A stretch of 64,000 nt of DNA from Gammaproteobacteria bacterium Ga0077554. GTDB lineage: Bacteria > Pseudomonadota > Gammaproteobacteria > Ga0077554 > Ga007554. Below are positions 26,782-36,180 of this stretch, piece by piece (the first letter of the stretch is position 1; each line of letters begins with the position of its first letter). The stretch lies in the NCBI GenBank assembly GCA_001464585.1, contig LNFF01000032.1, positions 1 to 64,000 on the forward strand, in the 5' to 3' direction. Below the pieces are notes generated by a model, which ran no database searches, was not told the DNA's origin, and saw only the letters and a list, made by a program, of their open reading frames with translations. Made by a program: the position numbers and the translations under genes.

Positions 26782-28566
26782 TTATGAGGGTATTTCATCT
26801 ACATTAAGCTGCAACCAGCATTCCAGCAAAGCCAAGTGCCATAATTTGCTGCCCTGTAAAGGGGTTAGGTATTGCTCTGGCGCGGCCAGCAGCTTGTCTA
26901 TATGGCTATTCTGGAACAACTCGCGGCGGCGGCAAGCCTCGGAGCCAAGCACAGTGCGCATAAATTCCAGAAACGGCCCACGCACATATTTCAGCGCCGG
27001 CACCGGGAAATAGCCTTTGGGCCGGTCGATAATCGCATCGGGCAACAACCCCCGGGCAATCGCCTTGAGGGGGTGCTTACCGCCTTCCCTGAGTTTAAGC
27101 TCCGGTGGCATATGTGCCGCAAGCTCGACAACATGATGATCCAGAAACGGAACCCGTGCTTCCAGCCCCCAGGCCATGGTCATGTTATCTACCCGTTTCA
27201 CAGGATCGTCGACGATCAGCATCGTCACATCCATGCGCAGCACGCGATCCAGAAAAGTGTCGGCCTGCGGCTGGGCGAGCAAGCTGGCGACCCGCGCCGA
27301 GGTATGATCTGCGCCGTGATAACGCCTCGCCACCGTTTCCAGAAATTCAGCATGGGAACGATCGAAATAGTGTTTGCGAAAGCGCTCCAGATCCGTACCT
27401 GTTTCGGCCTGCATCAACGGATACCAGAAATAACCGGCAAACACTTCATCCGCCCCCTGCCCGCTTTGCACCACCTTTACCTCACGCGACACGCGTTCGG
27501 CCAGCAGGTAAAACGCCACTGCATCCTGCGCCACCATCGGCTCAGACATGGCGCGTATCGCTTCGGGCAACCGCTGCAGAATCGCGTCGTTGGGAATGCT
27601 GTATTTGTGATGGCGCGTAGCATATCGCTGCACCACTTGATCAGAATATTCAAACTCACTGCCACGTTCTTCGGGCTGATCTTCAAACCCCACCGAAAAA
27701 GTGCGCAGATCGTCCACGCCCGCCTCCGCCAGCAACGCCACCAGCAAGCTGGAATCCAGGCCACCGGACAGCAACACACCCACCGGCACATCAGCCGCAC
27801 TCAAGTGGCTTTTTACCGCGTTACGCAGTGCATCATGTGTGGCGTTAATCCACTCCGTCTCACTCTTGGGTTGCGCAGGACGCGTGGCATCAAGCCGCCA
27901 ATAAGTATTGGATTGCGTAACGCCCGCCGCATTAATTGTCATAGTGGTCGCGGGCGGTAATTTGCGCACGCCATTTAAAATAGTGTGTGGCGCAGGCACC
28001 ACCGCGTGCAATGTAAGCTGATAATGCAGCGCCACCGGATCAATCGACGTATCGACGCCACCCGCCGCCAGCAACGCCTGCAGCGTAGATGCAAAACGCA
28101 AGTGGGTTGCAGTGCGCGTGTAATACAAGGGCTTAATACCCAGCCGGTCACGCGCCAGAAACAAATGTTGTTTACGCACATCCCAGATGGCAAAGGCAAA
28201 CATGCCGTCCAGATGATCTACACACTGCTCACCCCAGGCCGCGTAAGCCTTGATAATAACTTCAGTATCACCCTCAGAAAAAAACTGATACCCCAACCCT
28301 TGCAGCTCGGCACGCAACGCACGGTAGTTATAGATGGTGCCATTAAATACCACCGTCAACTCCAGCGCGTTGTCGATCATCGGCTGATTGGCGCGTTCCG
28401 ACAAATCAATAATCGACAAGCGCCGATGCCCCAACGCAATCGGCCCGGCAACATAGCAACCCTCACTATCAGGCCCGCGCCGCGCCAACGCCGCCAGCAT
28501 ACGCGCCAGCGCCACCTGATCCGGCACGCCACCGTCAAAACGCAATTCACCACTGATACCGCACAT
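26782..28566 (-). CDS. Asparagine-synthase-family amidotransferase (N-acetylglutaminylglutamine amidotransferase type)
   Basis: 594 residues. A class II glutamine amidotransferase domain begins MCGISGELRFDGGVPD, so Cys2 is exposed as the nucleophile after Met removal. It includes RRGPDSEG, LGHRRLSIIDLSERANQPM and VFNGTIYNYR. The synthetase domain has the ATP PP-loop VLLSGGLDSSLLVALL and SGQGADEVFAGY. The N-terminal wording and overall length match the subfamily (TIGR03104) that amidates N-acetylglutaminylglutamine, an osmoprotectant dipeptide, better than AsnB. The usual ATP-grasp/GNAT partner gene is not in this window. The ATG at 28566 is 11 bp after vapC. Confidence 0.8.
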   Translation of the reverse strand: MCGISGELRFDGGVPDQVALARMLAALARRGPDSEGCYVAGPIALGHRRLSIIDLSERANQPMIDNALELTVVFNGTIYNYRALRAELQGLGYQFFSEGDTEVIIKAYAAWGEQCVDHLDGMFAFAIWDVRKQHLFLARDRLGIKPLYYTRTATHLRFASTLQALLAAGGVDTSIDPVALHYQLTLHAVVPAPHTILNGVRKLPPATTMTINAAGVTQSNTYWRLDATRPAQPKSETEWINATHDALRNAVKSHLSAADVPVGVLLSGGLDSSLLVALLAEAGVDDLRTFSVGFEDQPEERGSEFEYSDQVVQRYATRHHKYSIPNDAILQRLPEAIRAMSEPMVAQDAVAFYLLAERVSREVKVVQSGQGADEVFAGYFWYPLMQAETGTDLERFRKHYFDRSHAEFLETVARRYHGADHTSARVASLLAQPQADTFLDRVLRMDVTMLIVDDPVKRVDNMTMAWGLEARVPFLDHHVVELAAHMPPELKLREGGKHPLKAIARGLLPDAIIDRPKGYFPVPALKYVRGPFLEFMRTVLGSEACRRRELFQNSHIDKLLAAPEQYLTPLQGSKLWHLALLECWLQLNVDEIPS

Positions 28567-28577
28567 CACATGATTCC

Positions 28578-28976
28578 TCACACCCAATTGTCTAATCTAA
28601 GCCCCGGAACCCGCTCAAACTCTTTCAAGTTATTCGTAATCAACACCAGCCCCAACGCCCGCGCATGTCCGGCTATCATCAAGTCATAAGGCCCAATTGA
28701 TTTGCCTGCCTTAGCCAACTCGGCCCTGAGCTGACCAAAATGTGCAGCCGCTTTTTCATCAAACGGCATCACATCCAGACGAGCAGCTAATCCCTCTATT
28801 ACGGAAAGATTCCTCTCGACCTGGGATGATTTCTCGGCTCCGTAGATTAATTCTCCCAGAGTAACCGAAGAGATGCACATCTGCCCTTCATGCAGGGTAA
28901 ACGCCTCCCGTACTTTCTCGGGGCGATTCTTGATTGTATAGATCATCATGTTGGTATCAAGCATATACTTCAGCAC
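28578..28976 (-). CDS. vapC: VapC toxin, PIN-domain ribonuclease (MvpA type)
   Basis: 132 residues. PIN-domain acidic residues are in YMLDTNMMIY (Asp7), GELIYGAEKS (Glu), PYDLMIAGHA (Asp) and TNNLKEFERV (the last, near a conserved Asn). The closest recalled relatives are enteric VapC/MvpA, which cleave initiator tRNA-fMet in the anticodon stem. A GTG start at 28976 gives the family N-terminus MLKYMLDTN. A TTG at 28982 would overlap the vapB stop. It is co-transcribed with vapB upstream. Confidence 0.92.
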   Translation of the reverse strand: MLKYMLDTNMMIYTIKNRPEKVREAFTLHEGQMCISSVTLGELIYGAEKSSQVERNLSVIEGLAARLDVMPFDEKAAAHFGQLRAELAKAGKSIGPYDLMIAGHARALGLVLITNNLKEFERVPGLRLDNWV

Positions 28977-28978
28977 AA

Positions 28979-29215
28979 TCAAAATCCCTCGCGTTCCTGG
29001 TCGGCGGGCTGTTCGCGCTGCACCATAAAATCCTCTGTTACCCCATCCCCCTCAAACCAGCTATCCCATGCACCCCCTGCCGGTGTAATAAGGCGCGTAT
29101 TGCCGATCGCCACGATATCCACCGCCTGGATGTTTTCTGGCAACGCCACTGACTTGGGGAGCCGAACCGCCTGACTGCGGTTGCTTTTGAACACTTTTGT
29201 ATGTGCAATTGCCAT
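28979..29215 (-). CDS. vapB: VapB antitoxin, AbrB-like
   Basis: 78 residues. The N-terminal swapped-hairpin DNA-binding domain reads KVFKSNRSQAVRLPKSVALPENIQAVDIVAIG, with the R-S-Q-A-V-R-L-P signature of VapB/MvpT. The tail is the toxin-neutralising segment (WDSWFEGDGVTEDFMVQRE). The stop codon is 2 bases upstream of the vapC GTG. Antitoxin-toxin order is standard, and the pair probably autoregulates. Confidence 0.93.
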   Translation of the reverse strand: MAIAHTKVFKSNRSQAVRLPKSVALPENIQAVDIVAIGNTRLITPAGGAWDSWFEGDGVTEDFMVQREQPADQEREGF

Positions 29216-29249
29216 ATCAACACCTCGTATATCCCGAACCTGTATCCAA

Positions 29250-29555
29250 TTATAGCTGCTTCGATGGATATGTCAACTGTATATCCCCCTGTGTGGGCAG
29301 TGACATATTCAGATCAACGCAAGCCGTACACTCCAAACATTCATTACCAAAAAGTGGCAGCTTCGCACGCTGAACCACGCCAAGCCGATCGGCGCAGGAA
29401 AGCAGCACCAACCGCTTAAACAGCTCTTCCCATGCGCGCTCGCCACCAGACATGTTCTCGCGTCGCCAATGCAGGCGTTCCTCACCCGTCACCGCGTCAA
29501 TTAATGTCAATGAAGGTGCGCCGCGTTCCAATCGAGCATCAATTATATATGCCAT
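29250..29555 (-). CDS. Small hypothetical protein with CLECTAC motif
   Basis: 101 residues, no signal peptide. It opens with a beta-rich segment (MAYIIDARLERGAPSLTLIDAVTGEERLHW), followed by ERAWEELFKRLVLLSCADRL and a C-terminal Cys pair in LFGNECLECTACVDL. The cysteines could bind metal or an Fe-S centre, but this is speculative. AGGAGG lies seven bases before the ATG at 29555, which makes the start firm. It is divergent from sodB, sharing a Fur-like operator region. Confidence 0.6.
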   Translation of the reverse strand: MAYIIDARLERGAPSLTLIDAVTGEERLHWRRENMSGGERAWEELFKRLVLLSCADRLGVVQRAKLPLFGNECLECTACVDLNMSLPTQGDIQLTYPSKQL

Positions 29556-29634
29556 CACCTTTCCTCCTCGATAATTTCCGTATATCTCCCATGCCAAGCG
29601 TGGTAAACCACCGGGCATCGCACCACAATATATT

Positions 29635-29653
29635 AATGAGAATGATTCTTATT
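29635..29653. promoter_or_regulatory. Fur-box-like operator
   Basis: AATGAGAATGATTCTTATT contains overlapping GATAAT-like hexamers in opposite orientation (AATGAGAATGATTCTTAT against the 19-bp Fur consensus). It lies in the divergent region between the small Cys protein (29555) and sodB (29816), fitting iron control of an iron superoxide dismutase locus. Confidence 0.6.
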
Positions 29654-29763
29654 TGCAATTAAAATAATCTACTCGCTATTATTATGTGTTTAACCAAAAC
29701 CACGCGCTTCTGGCCTCGGGAGCAGCGCCTGACACCTTGCAATAACACCCCCACTCACTTAGA

Positions 29764-29780
29764 CTTATTCTCAAAATAAG
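29764..29780. promoter_or_regulatory. Palindrome upstream of sodB
   Basis: CTTATT-CTCAA-AATAAG, a perfect 6-bp inverted repeat 35 bp before the sodB ATG. It resembles a second, weaker Fur-type site or a promoter-overlapping operator. The role is inferred. Confidence 0.4.
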
Positions 29781-29815
29781 CATCCTCACACCATCGGACA
29801 TTCAAGGAGAACACC

Positions 29816-30397
29816 ATGCCGCATACACTGCCCGAATTGCCCTACGCCAAAACTGCTTTGGCTCCCCACATTTCAGCCGAAACGCTGGAATACCATTATG
29901 GCAAGCATCATCAGACCTACGTCACGAATCTGAATAACCTGATTCCAGGCACCGAATTTGAAAAAATGTCGCTGGAAGAGATCGTTATGAAGTCTTCTGG
30001 CGGTATTTTCAACAATGCGGCGCAAATCTGGAACCATACCTTTTACTGGCACAGCCTCAGCCCTCAAGGCGGCGGCGCGCCGACGGGTGCGCTGGGTGAT
30101 GCGATCAACAAGGCGTTTGGCTCGTTTGAAGAGTTCAAAAAGGCCTTCACCCAAACTGCCCTCACTACTTTCGGCTCAGGCTGGGCGTGGCTGGTGAAAA
30201 ACAAGGATGGCTCGCTGGCGATTGTCAGCACCAGCAATGCCGCCTGCCCGCTCACCGCCGGCCAGAAGCCCCTGCTCACCTGCGACGTGTGGGAACACGC
30301 CTATTACGTGGATTACCGTAACGCCCGTGCTAACTACGTCACTGCGTTCTGGAACCTCGTGAACTGGGACTTTGCCGCGAAAAACCTGGCAGCATAA
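29816..30397 (+). CDS. sodB: Iron superoxide dismutase
   Basis: 193 residues of the Fe/Mn-SOD family. Metal ligands are His near 27 in [13 protein letters not shown], His in [11 protein letters not shown], and Asp/His in [14 protein letters not shown]. The [12 protein letters not shown] and GSGWAWLV segments favour the Fe type. It lacks a signal peptide, so it is cytoplasmic and dismutates superoxide. AAGGAG precedes the ATG. Fur-like sites lie upstream and a strong terminator follows. Confidence 0.95.
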   Translation: MPHTLPELPYAKTALAPHISAETLEYHYGKHHQTYVTNLNNLIPGTEFEKMSLEEIVMKSSGGIFNNAAQIWNHTFYWHSLSPQGGGAPTGALGDAINKAFGSFEEFKKAFTQTALTTFGSGWAWLVKNKDGSLAIVSTSNAACPLTAGQKPLLTCDVWEHAYYVDYRNARANYVTAFWNLVNWDFAAKNLAA

Positions 30398-30416
30398 GGT
30401 TCGCGTCACCTTAACG

Positions 30417-30449
30417 CCTAACTTTGGTGTTTACTATGCCAAAGTTAGG
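30417..30449. repeat. Inverted repeat after sodB
   Basis: An 11-bp stem (CCTAACTTTGG / CCAAAGTTAGG) with an 11-base loop, 20 bp after the sodB stop, upstream of the main terminator. Confidence 0.6.
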
Positions 30450-30477
30450 GGTTAATATTATCGTTTGGCATTTCACT

Positions 30478-30508
30478 GGCAGTCCTTTGGACTGCCTTTT
30501 GTTTTTTT
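30478..30508 (+). terminator. Rho-independent terminator between sodB and argD
   Basis: GGCAGTCC, a TTT loop, GGACTGCC, then TTTTGTTTTTTT. A textbook intrinsic terminator for sodB, 36 bp before the argD start. Confidence 0.92.
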
Positions 30509-30543
30509 GGGATGGATGGTACAAACACATGCCGGAGTCACTC

Positions 30544-31722
30544 ATGAATACCTACGGTCGTCAGCCCGTGACCTTTGAACGGGGCGCAGGCGCTTGGCTG
30601 TGGGATACGCAAAACAATAAATATCTGGATGCCTTCAGTGGCGTTGCGGTGTGCGGACTGGGGCACGCTCATCCCGCTGTCACGGCGGCGATTTGCCAGC
30701 AGGCCGGACGATTGGTGCATACCTCCAACCATTTCGGCATCGCCCTGCAGGAAGAGCTGGGCGCGCAACTCACGCGCATCGCAGGCATGGACAAGGTATT
30801 TTTTGGCAACTCCGGCGCTGAAGCCAACGAAGCGGCAATTAAAATCGCACGCCTGCACGGCCACCGCCGTGGCATTGCCACACCGACCATTATTGTTGCC
30901 GAAAACAGCTTTCACGGCCGCACGCTGGCCACGCTCACCGCCACCGGTAACCGCAAGATCCAGGCGGGCTTCGAACCGCTGGTGCAAGGTTTCGTACGCG
31001 TGCCGTATAACGATCTCGAAGCGATGCGCACCGTAGCGCGCAACAGCGCGAATATTGTGGCGGTGTTAGTCGAACCAGTGCAGGGCGAAGGCGGCGTACA
31101 CATTCCGGCAGATGATTATCTGGCGGGCGTGCGCGCCTTGTGTGATGAACACGGCTGGCTGATGATGCTCGATGAAATTCAAACCGGCATGGGCCGCACC
31201 GGGCGCTGGTTTGCTTATCAACATACCAATGCTATCCCGGACGTGATTACCGTTGCCAAGGCACTGGGTAACGGCGTGCCGATTGGCGCGTGTCTGGCGC
31301 GCGGTGAGGCGGCTGAGATGTTGCAGCCTGGTTCGCACGGCTCTACTTTTGGTGGCAATCCGCTGGCGTGTGCGGCCGCGCTGGCGGTGATCACCACCAT
31401 CGAACAGGAAAAACTGGTGGCGCGCGCCGCTGCATTGGGCGAGCGATTACTCAGCGGCTTGAATCATGCCTTGCGCGATTGCAAACACGTTACCGCGATA
31501 CGCGGCAAGGGTTTGATGATCGGCGTGGAACTCAATCGCCCGTGTGCAGCGCTGATTCACACGGCGCGCGCGCGCGGCCTGCTGATTAATGTCACCGCTG
31601 AGCGCGTGATTCGCCTGCTGCCGCCACTCACCCTCAGCGATGCTGAAGCCGATCTGATTATCGAAGGTGTTGCGGCAGTCGTGCGCGACTTTGCCAATAG
31701 CGAAACTGCTGGCGCCGCTTAG
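30544..31722 (+). CDS. argD: Acetylornithine aminotransferase
   Basis: A PLP enzyme of arginine synthesis that converts N-acetylglutamate semialdehyde to N-acetylornithine. 392 residues. Landmarks are FFGNSGAEANEAAIKIAR, FHGRT, PVQGEGGVHI, MLDEIQTGMGRTG, and the PLP lysine in ITVAKALGNGVPIGA. The ATG at 30544 has GGAG six bases upstream. An open frame reaches back to 30424 through the terminator and is not family-like. argF follows. Confidence 0.94.
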   Translation: MNTYGRQPVTFERGAGAWLWDTQNNKYLDAFSGVAVCGLGHAHPAVTAAICQQAGRLVHTSNHFGIALQEELGAQLTRIAGMDKVFFGNSGAEANEAAIKIARLHGHRRGIATPTIIVAENSFHGRTLATLTATGNRKIQAGFEPLVQGFVRVPYNDLEAMRTVARNSANIVAVLVEPVQGEGGVHIPADDYLAGVRALCDEHGWLMMLDEIQTGMGRTGRWFAYQHTNAIPDVITVAKALGNGVPIGACLARGEAAEMLQPGSHGSTFGGNPLACAAALAVITTIEQEKLVARAAALGERLLSGLNHALRDCKHVTAIRGKGLMIGVELNRPCAALIHTARARGLLINVTAERVIRLLPPLTLSDAEADLIIEGVAAVVRDFANSETAGAA

Positions 31723-31730
31723 CTTTATTA

Positions 31731-31773
31731 AACGCGCCATCGCGCTGAAATTGAACGTGCCATCGCACTGAAA
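31731..31773 (+). repeat. Duplicated argF segment in the argD-argF spacer
   Basis: Two copies of a ~20-nt unit (AACGCGCCATCGCGCTGAAA at 31731-31750 and GAACGTGCCATCGCACTGAA from 31753). Both match argF codons 22-28 (31857-31877, reading ERAIALK). The copies differ at two positions. Confidence 0.8.
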
Positions 31774-31793
31774 CGGAACGGAACAGCACACCC

Positions 31794-32702
31794 ATGGCAT
31801 TACGTCATTTTCTTACACTCATGGATTTAAGCCCCGCCGAGTTGCGCGGCCTGGTCGAACGCGCCATCGCGCTGAAAAAAATGCGCAATGCGAACGTACT
31901 TTATGAACCCCTGAAAAATAAAGTGCTGGGCATGGTGTTTGAAAAATCCTCTACCCGCACCCGCGTGTCATTTGAAACCGCCATGGCGCACTTCGGCGGC
32001 AGTTCCATTTTTCTGTCACCACGCGACACGCAACTTGGTCGTGGCGAGCCGGTGGAAGACACGGCGCGGGTGTTATCCAGCATGGTCGATGTCATCATGA
32101 TCCGCACATACGCGCACGACATCGTCGAACGCTTCGCTGCATACTCACGCGTGCCGGTGATTAATGCGCTCACCGATCAATGGCACCCCTGCCAGTTACT
32201 CGCAGACATGCAAACCTGGGTTGAACAGCGCGGCGACATCGCGGGCAAAACAGTGGCGTGGATCGGCGATGGCAACAACATGTGCAACACCTACATCAGC
32301 GCCGCAGGGCAGTTTGATTTTCATCTGCGCATCGCCTGTCCCAAAGGTTACGAACCCGATCAAAATATCCTGCAAAGCGGCGGCGCACACGTAACGCTGG
32401 CGAGTGATGCCCGCGCAGCCGCGAAAAACGCTGACTTGATTGTCACCGACACCTGGACCAGCATGGGCTGGGAAGAAGAACAGGAAAAACGCCTGCGTGA
32501 TTTCGCTGCTTACCAGGTCAACGCAGAAATCATCGCTCATGCCAATCCCGATGCCCTGTTCATGCACTGCCTGCCCGCGCATCGCGGCGAAGAAGTCAGC
32601 GCGGACGTGATCGACGGCGCGCAAAGCGTGGTGTGGGATGAAGCAGAAAATCGCCTGCACGCACAAAAAGCCTTGCTGGAATTGTTGCTCGTGAAACAGT
32701 GA
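31794..32702 (+). CDS. argF: Ornithine carbamoyltransferase
   Basis: Converts ornithine and carbamoyl phosphate to citrulline. 302 residues. Carbamoyl-phosphate binding is by [15 protein letters not shown], with [11 protein letters not shown] and the ornithine loop near [11 protein letters not shown], then [12 protein letters not shown]. It follows argD by 71 bp on the same strand. The spacer holds two near-copies of its own codons 22-28. Confidence 0.95.
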   Translation: MALRHFLTLMDLSPAELRGLVERAIALKKMRNANVLYEPLKNKVLGMVFEKSSTRTRVSFETAMAHFGGSSIFLSPRDTQLGRGEPVEDTARVLSSMVDVIMIRTYAHDIVERFAAYSRVPVINALTDQWHPCQLLADMQTWVEQRGDIAGKTVAWIGDGNNMCNTYISAAGQFDFHLRIACPKGYEPDQNILQSGGAHVTLASDARAAAKNADLIVTDTWTSMGWEEEQEKRLRDFAAYQVNAEIIAHANPDALFMHCLPAHRGEEVSADVIDGAQSVVWDEAENRLHAQKALLELLLVKQ

Positions 32703-32720
32703 GCCTGGGTCGCAGCGCGC

Positions 32721-32749
32721 TGTCATTTCTCGCTACGCCCGAAATGACA
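32721..32749. repeat. Short TGTCATTTC...GAAATGACA repeat
   Basis: A short form of the TGTCATTTCG palindrome family located directly between argF and the ABC transporter gene. Confidence 0.7.
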
Positions 32750-32772
32750 TGGAACAGAGATTTCTAACAAAA

Positions 32773-33831
32773 ATGACCCCCCTGCTGGAAATCAAGAATA
32801 TCGAATGCCGTTACGACAGCCACACCGTCGTGCATGATCTTTCCCTGCACTTGAATCCCGGTACGCTGGCGTGTCTGCTGGGCCCGAGCGGTTGCGGTAA
32901 AACGACGGTGCTGCGTGCTATCGCCGGTTTTGAGCCTGTTTATAAGGGCGAAATAGTGTTGCGCGGCCAAAGTGTGTCACGCAACAATTACGCGGTGCCG
33001 CCCGAACAACGCCGCCTGGGCATGGTGTTCCAGGATTACGCACTGTTTCCGCACCTGGATGTTGAGAGCAACATTGGCTTTGGCCTGCGCAAACAAACTA
33101 AAGATGCACGGAGAAAAACTGTGCTGCAATTATTGGAGCTAGTAGGCTTGGGTGGCCTGGAAAAACGCTACTCGCATGAGTTGTCTGGTGGCCAGCAGCA
33201 ACGCGTTGCCCTGGCGCGCGCCCTGGCGGCGCAGCCCGATTTAATTCTTATGGACGAGCCGTTTTCAAATCTGGATATTGAACTGCGCGAACGGCTGGGA
33301 CTGGAAGTGCGCGACATTCTTAAAAGCCAGAACATTGCCGCGATTCTGGTAACGCATGACCAGCAAGAGGCATTTGCGCTGGGTGATGTGGTGGGCATCA
33401 TGAACCAGGGAAATATTTTACAGTGGGATACGCCGTTTAATCTTTACCATGAACCGGTCAACCGCTTTGTCGCAGACTTTATTGGTCAAGGGGTATTTTT
33501 ACCCGGCACGCTGGTAACACCTGATGCAGTAGAAACCGATGTCGGCATTATTCGCGGCGACCGCGCCTATTTATGGCCCGTAGGATCTGAAGTGGATGTG
33601 TTATTGCGCCCAGATGATGTGGTGACCGATGAGAGCAGCGCGTTACGCGGCGAGGTCATCAACAAAGCCTTCAAAGGCGCGTCCATCATGTACACATTAA
33701 AGCTGGCGAGCGGCAACAAAGTGCTGGCATTATTTCCCAGCCATCACGACCATGTAATTGGTGAACATGTCGGGATTCGCATCGACGCTGATCATTTGAT
33801 TAGCTTTCTGTCGCAGCGGGAAGCGCGCTAA
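32773..33831 (+). CDS. ABC transporter ATP-binding protein (FbpC/PotA-like)
   Basis: 352 residues. The ATPase part has Walker [10 protein letters not shown], the Q-loop [10 protein letters not shown], the signature LSGGQQQR, Walker [13 protein letters not shown] and the H-loop THD. The C-terminal third (from about residue 240) is a TOBE-type regulatory domain, as in ferric-iron (FbpC), polyamine (PotA) and similar importers. No permease or binding protein is adjacent, so the substrate is unknown. I chose the ATG at 32773 (MTPLLEIKN); an upstream ATG at 32749 arises from the repeat. Its end overlaps the convergent lipA by 32 bp. Confidence 0.85.
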   Translation: MTPLLEIKNIECRYDSHTVVHDLSLHLNPGTLACLLGPSGCGKTTVLRAIAGFEPVYKGEIVLRGQSVSRNNYAVPPEQRRLGMVFQDYALFPHLDVESNIGFGLRKQTKDARRKTVLQLLELVGLGGLEKRYSHELSGGQQQRVALARALAAQPDLILMDEPFSNLDIELRERLGLEVRDILKSQNIAAILVTHDQQEAFALGDVVGIMNQGNILQWDTPFNLYHEPVNRFVADFIGQGVFLPGTLVTPDAVETDVGIIRGDRAYLWPVGSEVDVLLRPDDVVTDESSALRGEVINKAFKGASIMYTLKLASGNKVLALFPSHHDHVIGEHVGIRIDADHLISFLSQREAR

Positions 33832-34780
33832 CCGCCTGCAAATCCGCATGATACGATGACCTCACCATCGGCCCGCTGGCGACATTAACAAAACCCAGTG
33901 CGCGGCCCACGTCAGCCAGCTCATCAAACTCCTGCGGCGTTACATAACGCGCTACCGGCAAGTGATGCTGGCTAGGTTGCAGATATTGCCCCAGGGTCAG
34001 CATGTCGCAACCATGGGCGCGCAAATCAACCATCACTTGTTGCACTTCCTCCAGTGTTTCACCCAAACCCAGCATCACACCTGATTTAGTGGGTAGTGTC
34101 GGGTGCTGTTGCTTGAAACGCTTCAGCAGCGCCAACGACCACGCATAGTCAGAACCAGGGCGCGCTTGCTTGTAGAGACGCGGCACGGTTTCGAGGTTGT
34201 GGTTAAACACATCCGGCGGATTATTATTTAATATCTCCAGCGCCACATCCATGCGGCCGCGAAAATCCGGCACCAGAATTTCCAGCTTGGTGTGCGGCGC
34301 ATGTTGCCGTATCGCCTGAATGCAGGCGGCAAAATGCGCCGCACCGCCATCGCGCAAATCGTCACGGTCTACCGAAGTTACCACTACATATTTCAGCCCC
34401 ATCGCGGCAATGGTACGCGCCAGATTTTCCGGTTCGTCGGCATCCAGCGCGTTAGGCTTGCCATGCGCCACGTCGCAAAATGGGCAGCGCCGCGTGCAGA
34501 TGTTGCCCATGATCATGAAGGTGGCGGTGCCATGTCCGAAGCATTCGCCGAGATTAGGGCACGATGCCTCTTCACACACCGTGTGCAGCTTGTGTTCGCG
34601 CAACACGGTTTTGAGCCGCACAACCTGGGGGCTATTCGGCGAACGCGCGCGTATCCATGCTGGCTTGCGCAATGGCGTCACCGCAGGCACCACTTTCACG
34701 GGAATGCGCGATACCTTGGACTGACCCTTGAGAGGATTGGGCGCCTGCACTGGAATGTCATCATTGTTGAATATAGTCAT
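33800..34780 (-). CDS. lipA: Lipoyl synthase
   Basis: A radical-SAM enzyme that inserts sulfur into octanoyl groups to make lipoate. 326 residues. The auxiliary cluster motif is C-x4-C-x5-C in [16 protein letters not shown], and the radical-SAM motif is C-x3-C-x2-C in [30 protein letters not shown] and [11 protein letters not shown] also match. lipB lies upstream on the same strand, 163 bp away, with a MITE between. The C-terminus overlaps the convergent ABC gene by 32 bp. Confidence 0.97.
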   Translation of the reverse strand: MTIFNNDDIPVQAPNPLKGQSKVSRIPVKVVPAVTPLRKPAWIRARSPNSPQVVRLKTVLREHKLHTVCEEASCPNLGECFGHGTATFMIMGNICTRRCPFCDVAHGKPNALDADEPENLARTIAAMGLKYVVVTSVDRDDLRDGGAAHFAACIQAIRQHAPHTKLEILVPDFRGRMDVALEILNNNPPDVFNHNLETVPRLYKQARPGSDYAWSLALLKRFKQQHPTLPTKSGVMLGLGETLEEVQQVMVDLRAHGCDMLTLGQYLQPSQHHLPVARYVTPQEFDELADVGRALGFVNVASGPMVRSSYHADLQAVSALPAATES

Positions 34781-34815
34781 AGGTGCAATTATACCATTGA
34801 ATTTCCTAATCTATA

Positions 34816-34944
34816 GGGCACTTCTATAAATGCGTCATTCCCGCGCAGGCGGGAATCCAGTTTTCTAAAGCAGATGATAAATCAATAACTTCTGGATTCC
34901 CGCCTGCGCGGGAATGACGGGAATTTGAATTTATAGAAGTGCCC
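34816..34944. mobile_element. MITE-like element between lipB and lipA
   Basis: 129 bp bounded by GGGCACTTCTATAAAT and its inverse ATTTATAGAAGTGCCC. TATA duplications flank it (34812-34815, 34945-34948). Inside sits a common dispersed inverted repeat (TCATTCCCGCGCAGGCGGGA and complement). The last base is the G of the lipB stop codon TAG. The ends match the element at 13256. Confidence 0.8.
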
Positions 34945-35615
34945 TATAAAAGGCGCTGTTGCAGACATGCCAGCAAGGCCGCACTGACATCCGTCAGACT
35001 ATCTGCCACCCCTTCATCACACACCTGCGCAACCTCAAGCCCCGCATAACCGCAGGGATTGATACGCTGGAAGGGCACCAGATCCATGGCTACATTGAGG
35101 CTCAGGCCATGATAGCTGCATCCGTGGCGTACCCGCAGCCCGAGGGCGGCGATTTTCCTGCCCTGCACATAGACTCCGGGCGCATCGCGGCGGGTGTGGG
35201 CGGCAATGCCGTAGCTGGTCAGCAGGTCAATAACCGCCTGTTCCAGAAGACCCACCAACTGCCGCACCCCCCAACCTCGGCGGCGCAGGTCAATCAGCAC
35301 ATAGACCACAATCTGGCCGGGCCCGTGATAGGTTACCTGTCCACCACGATCCGTTTGCACCAGCGGAATATCGCCCACATCGAGCAGATGCTCGGGCTTG
35401 CCGTTCATTCCCTGGGTGTACACTGGCGCGTGCTCAACCAGCCACAACTCATCGGCCGTTATTGCAGTGCGCGCCGCAGTAAATTCCTGCATGGCACGCC
35501 ATACCGGCTCATAGTCGCAATACCCCAAGGCACGGACGTTTAAGGGTAATATCAAGGGTTTCTCACTTCGCTCTATATCTGTATGTTTTAAACTCAAAAT
35601 ATCATTTTGGGGCAT
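34944..35615 (-). CDS. lipB: Lipoyl(octanoyl) transferase
   Basis: Moves octanoate from acyl carrier protein to lipoyl domains. 223 residues. Landmarks are [44 protein letters not shown] (the HGPGQ loop), a lysine in [23 protein letters not shown], and [14 protein letters not shown], with the catalytic Cys in NPCG. A MITE abuts the stop codon; removing it would still leave TAG, so the protein is not altered. Confidence 0.95.
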   Translation of the reverse strand: MPQNDILSLKHTDIERSEKPLILPLNVRALGYCDYEPVWRAMQEFTAARTAITADELWLVEHAPVYTQGMNGKPEHLLDVGDIPLVQTDRGGQVTYHGPGQIVVYVLIDLRRRGWGVRQLVGLLEQAVIDLLTSYGIAAHTRRDAPGVYVQGRKIAALGLRVRHGCSYHGLSLNVAMDLVPFQRINPCGYAGLEVAQVCDEGVADSLTDVSAALLACLQQRLL

Positions 35616-35711
35616 TGTAAACAGGATCTATCATGAAAATCACCTGATTTTAACAAAAAAATGCCTTCAATCAGGTTTTGATACCCGTTTTACCCTAATA
35701 TAGACCCTATA

Positions 35712-36140
35712 ATGATGGAAATTATTAACCAAAGTGGGCTATGGGGGTTATTTTTAAGCTCTTTTTTGGGTTCGACGCTGCTACCCGGAGGATCTGAGGT
35801 AATCCTGGCGCTGTTAGCGGCTAACGGCGAGCATGATAATGCGACGCTGTTAGGAGTAGCCACCCTGGGTAATACACTGGGAGGCATGAGCTCGTGGCTG
35901 ATCGGCCGGATGATTGCGTGGCGCTATCCCACGCAAAAGATTACCCAGCCACAGCGCTTGCGTGCAATACAGCGCATGCAAAAATGGGGTAGTCCATTGC
36001 TGCTGCTCTCCTGGTTACCCATTGTAGGCGACCCCCTGTGTGTGGCGGCGGGGTGGTTGCGCATCCATGGGGGGCTTGCGCTGATTTTTATTGCGGCGGG
36101 CAAAGCGGCACGGTATACAGTGATTTTGTTATTTTTATAA
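35712..36140 (+). CDS. YqaA-like DedA/SNARE-associated membrane protein
   Basis: 142 residues with about four hydrophobic segments. The YqaA/VTT pattern is seen in GLFLSSFLGSTLLPGGSEVILALL, LGNTLGGMSSWLIGRM, and RLRAIQRMQKWGSPLLLLSWLPIVGDPLCVAAGWLRI. YqaA proteins are small relatives of DedA, implicated in membrane homeostasis. The function here is unknown. It is a single gene, with its nearest neighbours on the minus strand. Confidence 0.85.
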   Translation: MMEIINQSGLWGLFLSSFLGSTLLPGGSEVILALLAANGEHDNATLLGVATLGNTLGGMSSWLIGRMIAWRYPTQKITQPQRLRAIQRMQKWGSPLLLLSWLPIVGDPLCVAAGWLRIHGGLALIFIAAGKAARYTVILLFL

Positions 36141-36180
36141 TCCTGAAGAAGCTATTGGATCGTGGAGGACGCGCAGGCTC

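Noticed and set aside
26872-27960. A 362-residue open frame on the plus strand
   Set aside because: Antisense to the amidotransferase gene; it is rich in His/Arg/Gln as expected of a shadow frame.
27985-28689. A 234-residue plus-strand open frame spanning the amidotransferase and vapC
   Set aside because: Antisense to two well-supported genes, no SD, low-complexity composition.
32773-33831. That the FbpC-like ATPase serves the ZnuA/ZnuB-like pair
   Set aside because: It is about 6 kb away on the other strand and belongs to the TOBE-containing class, unlike ZnuC.
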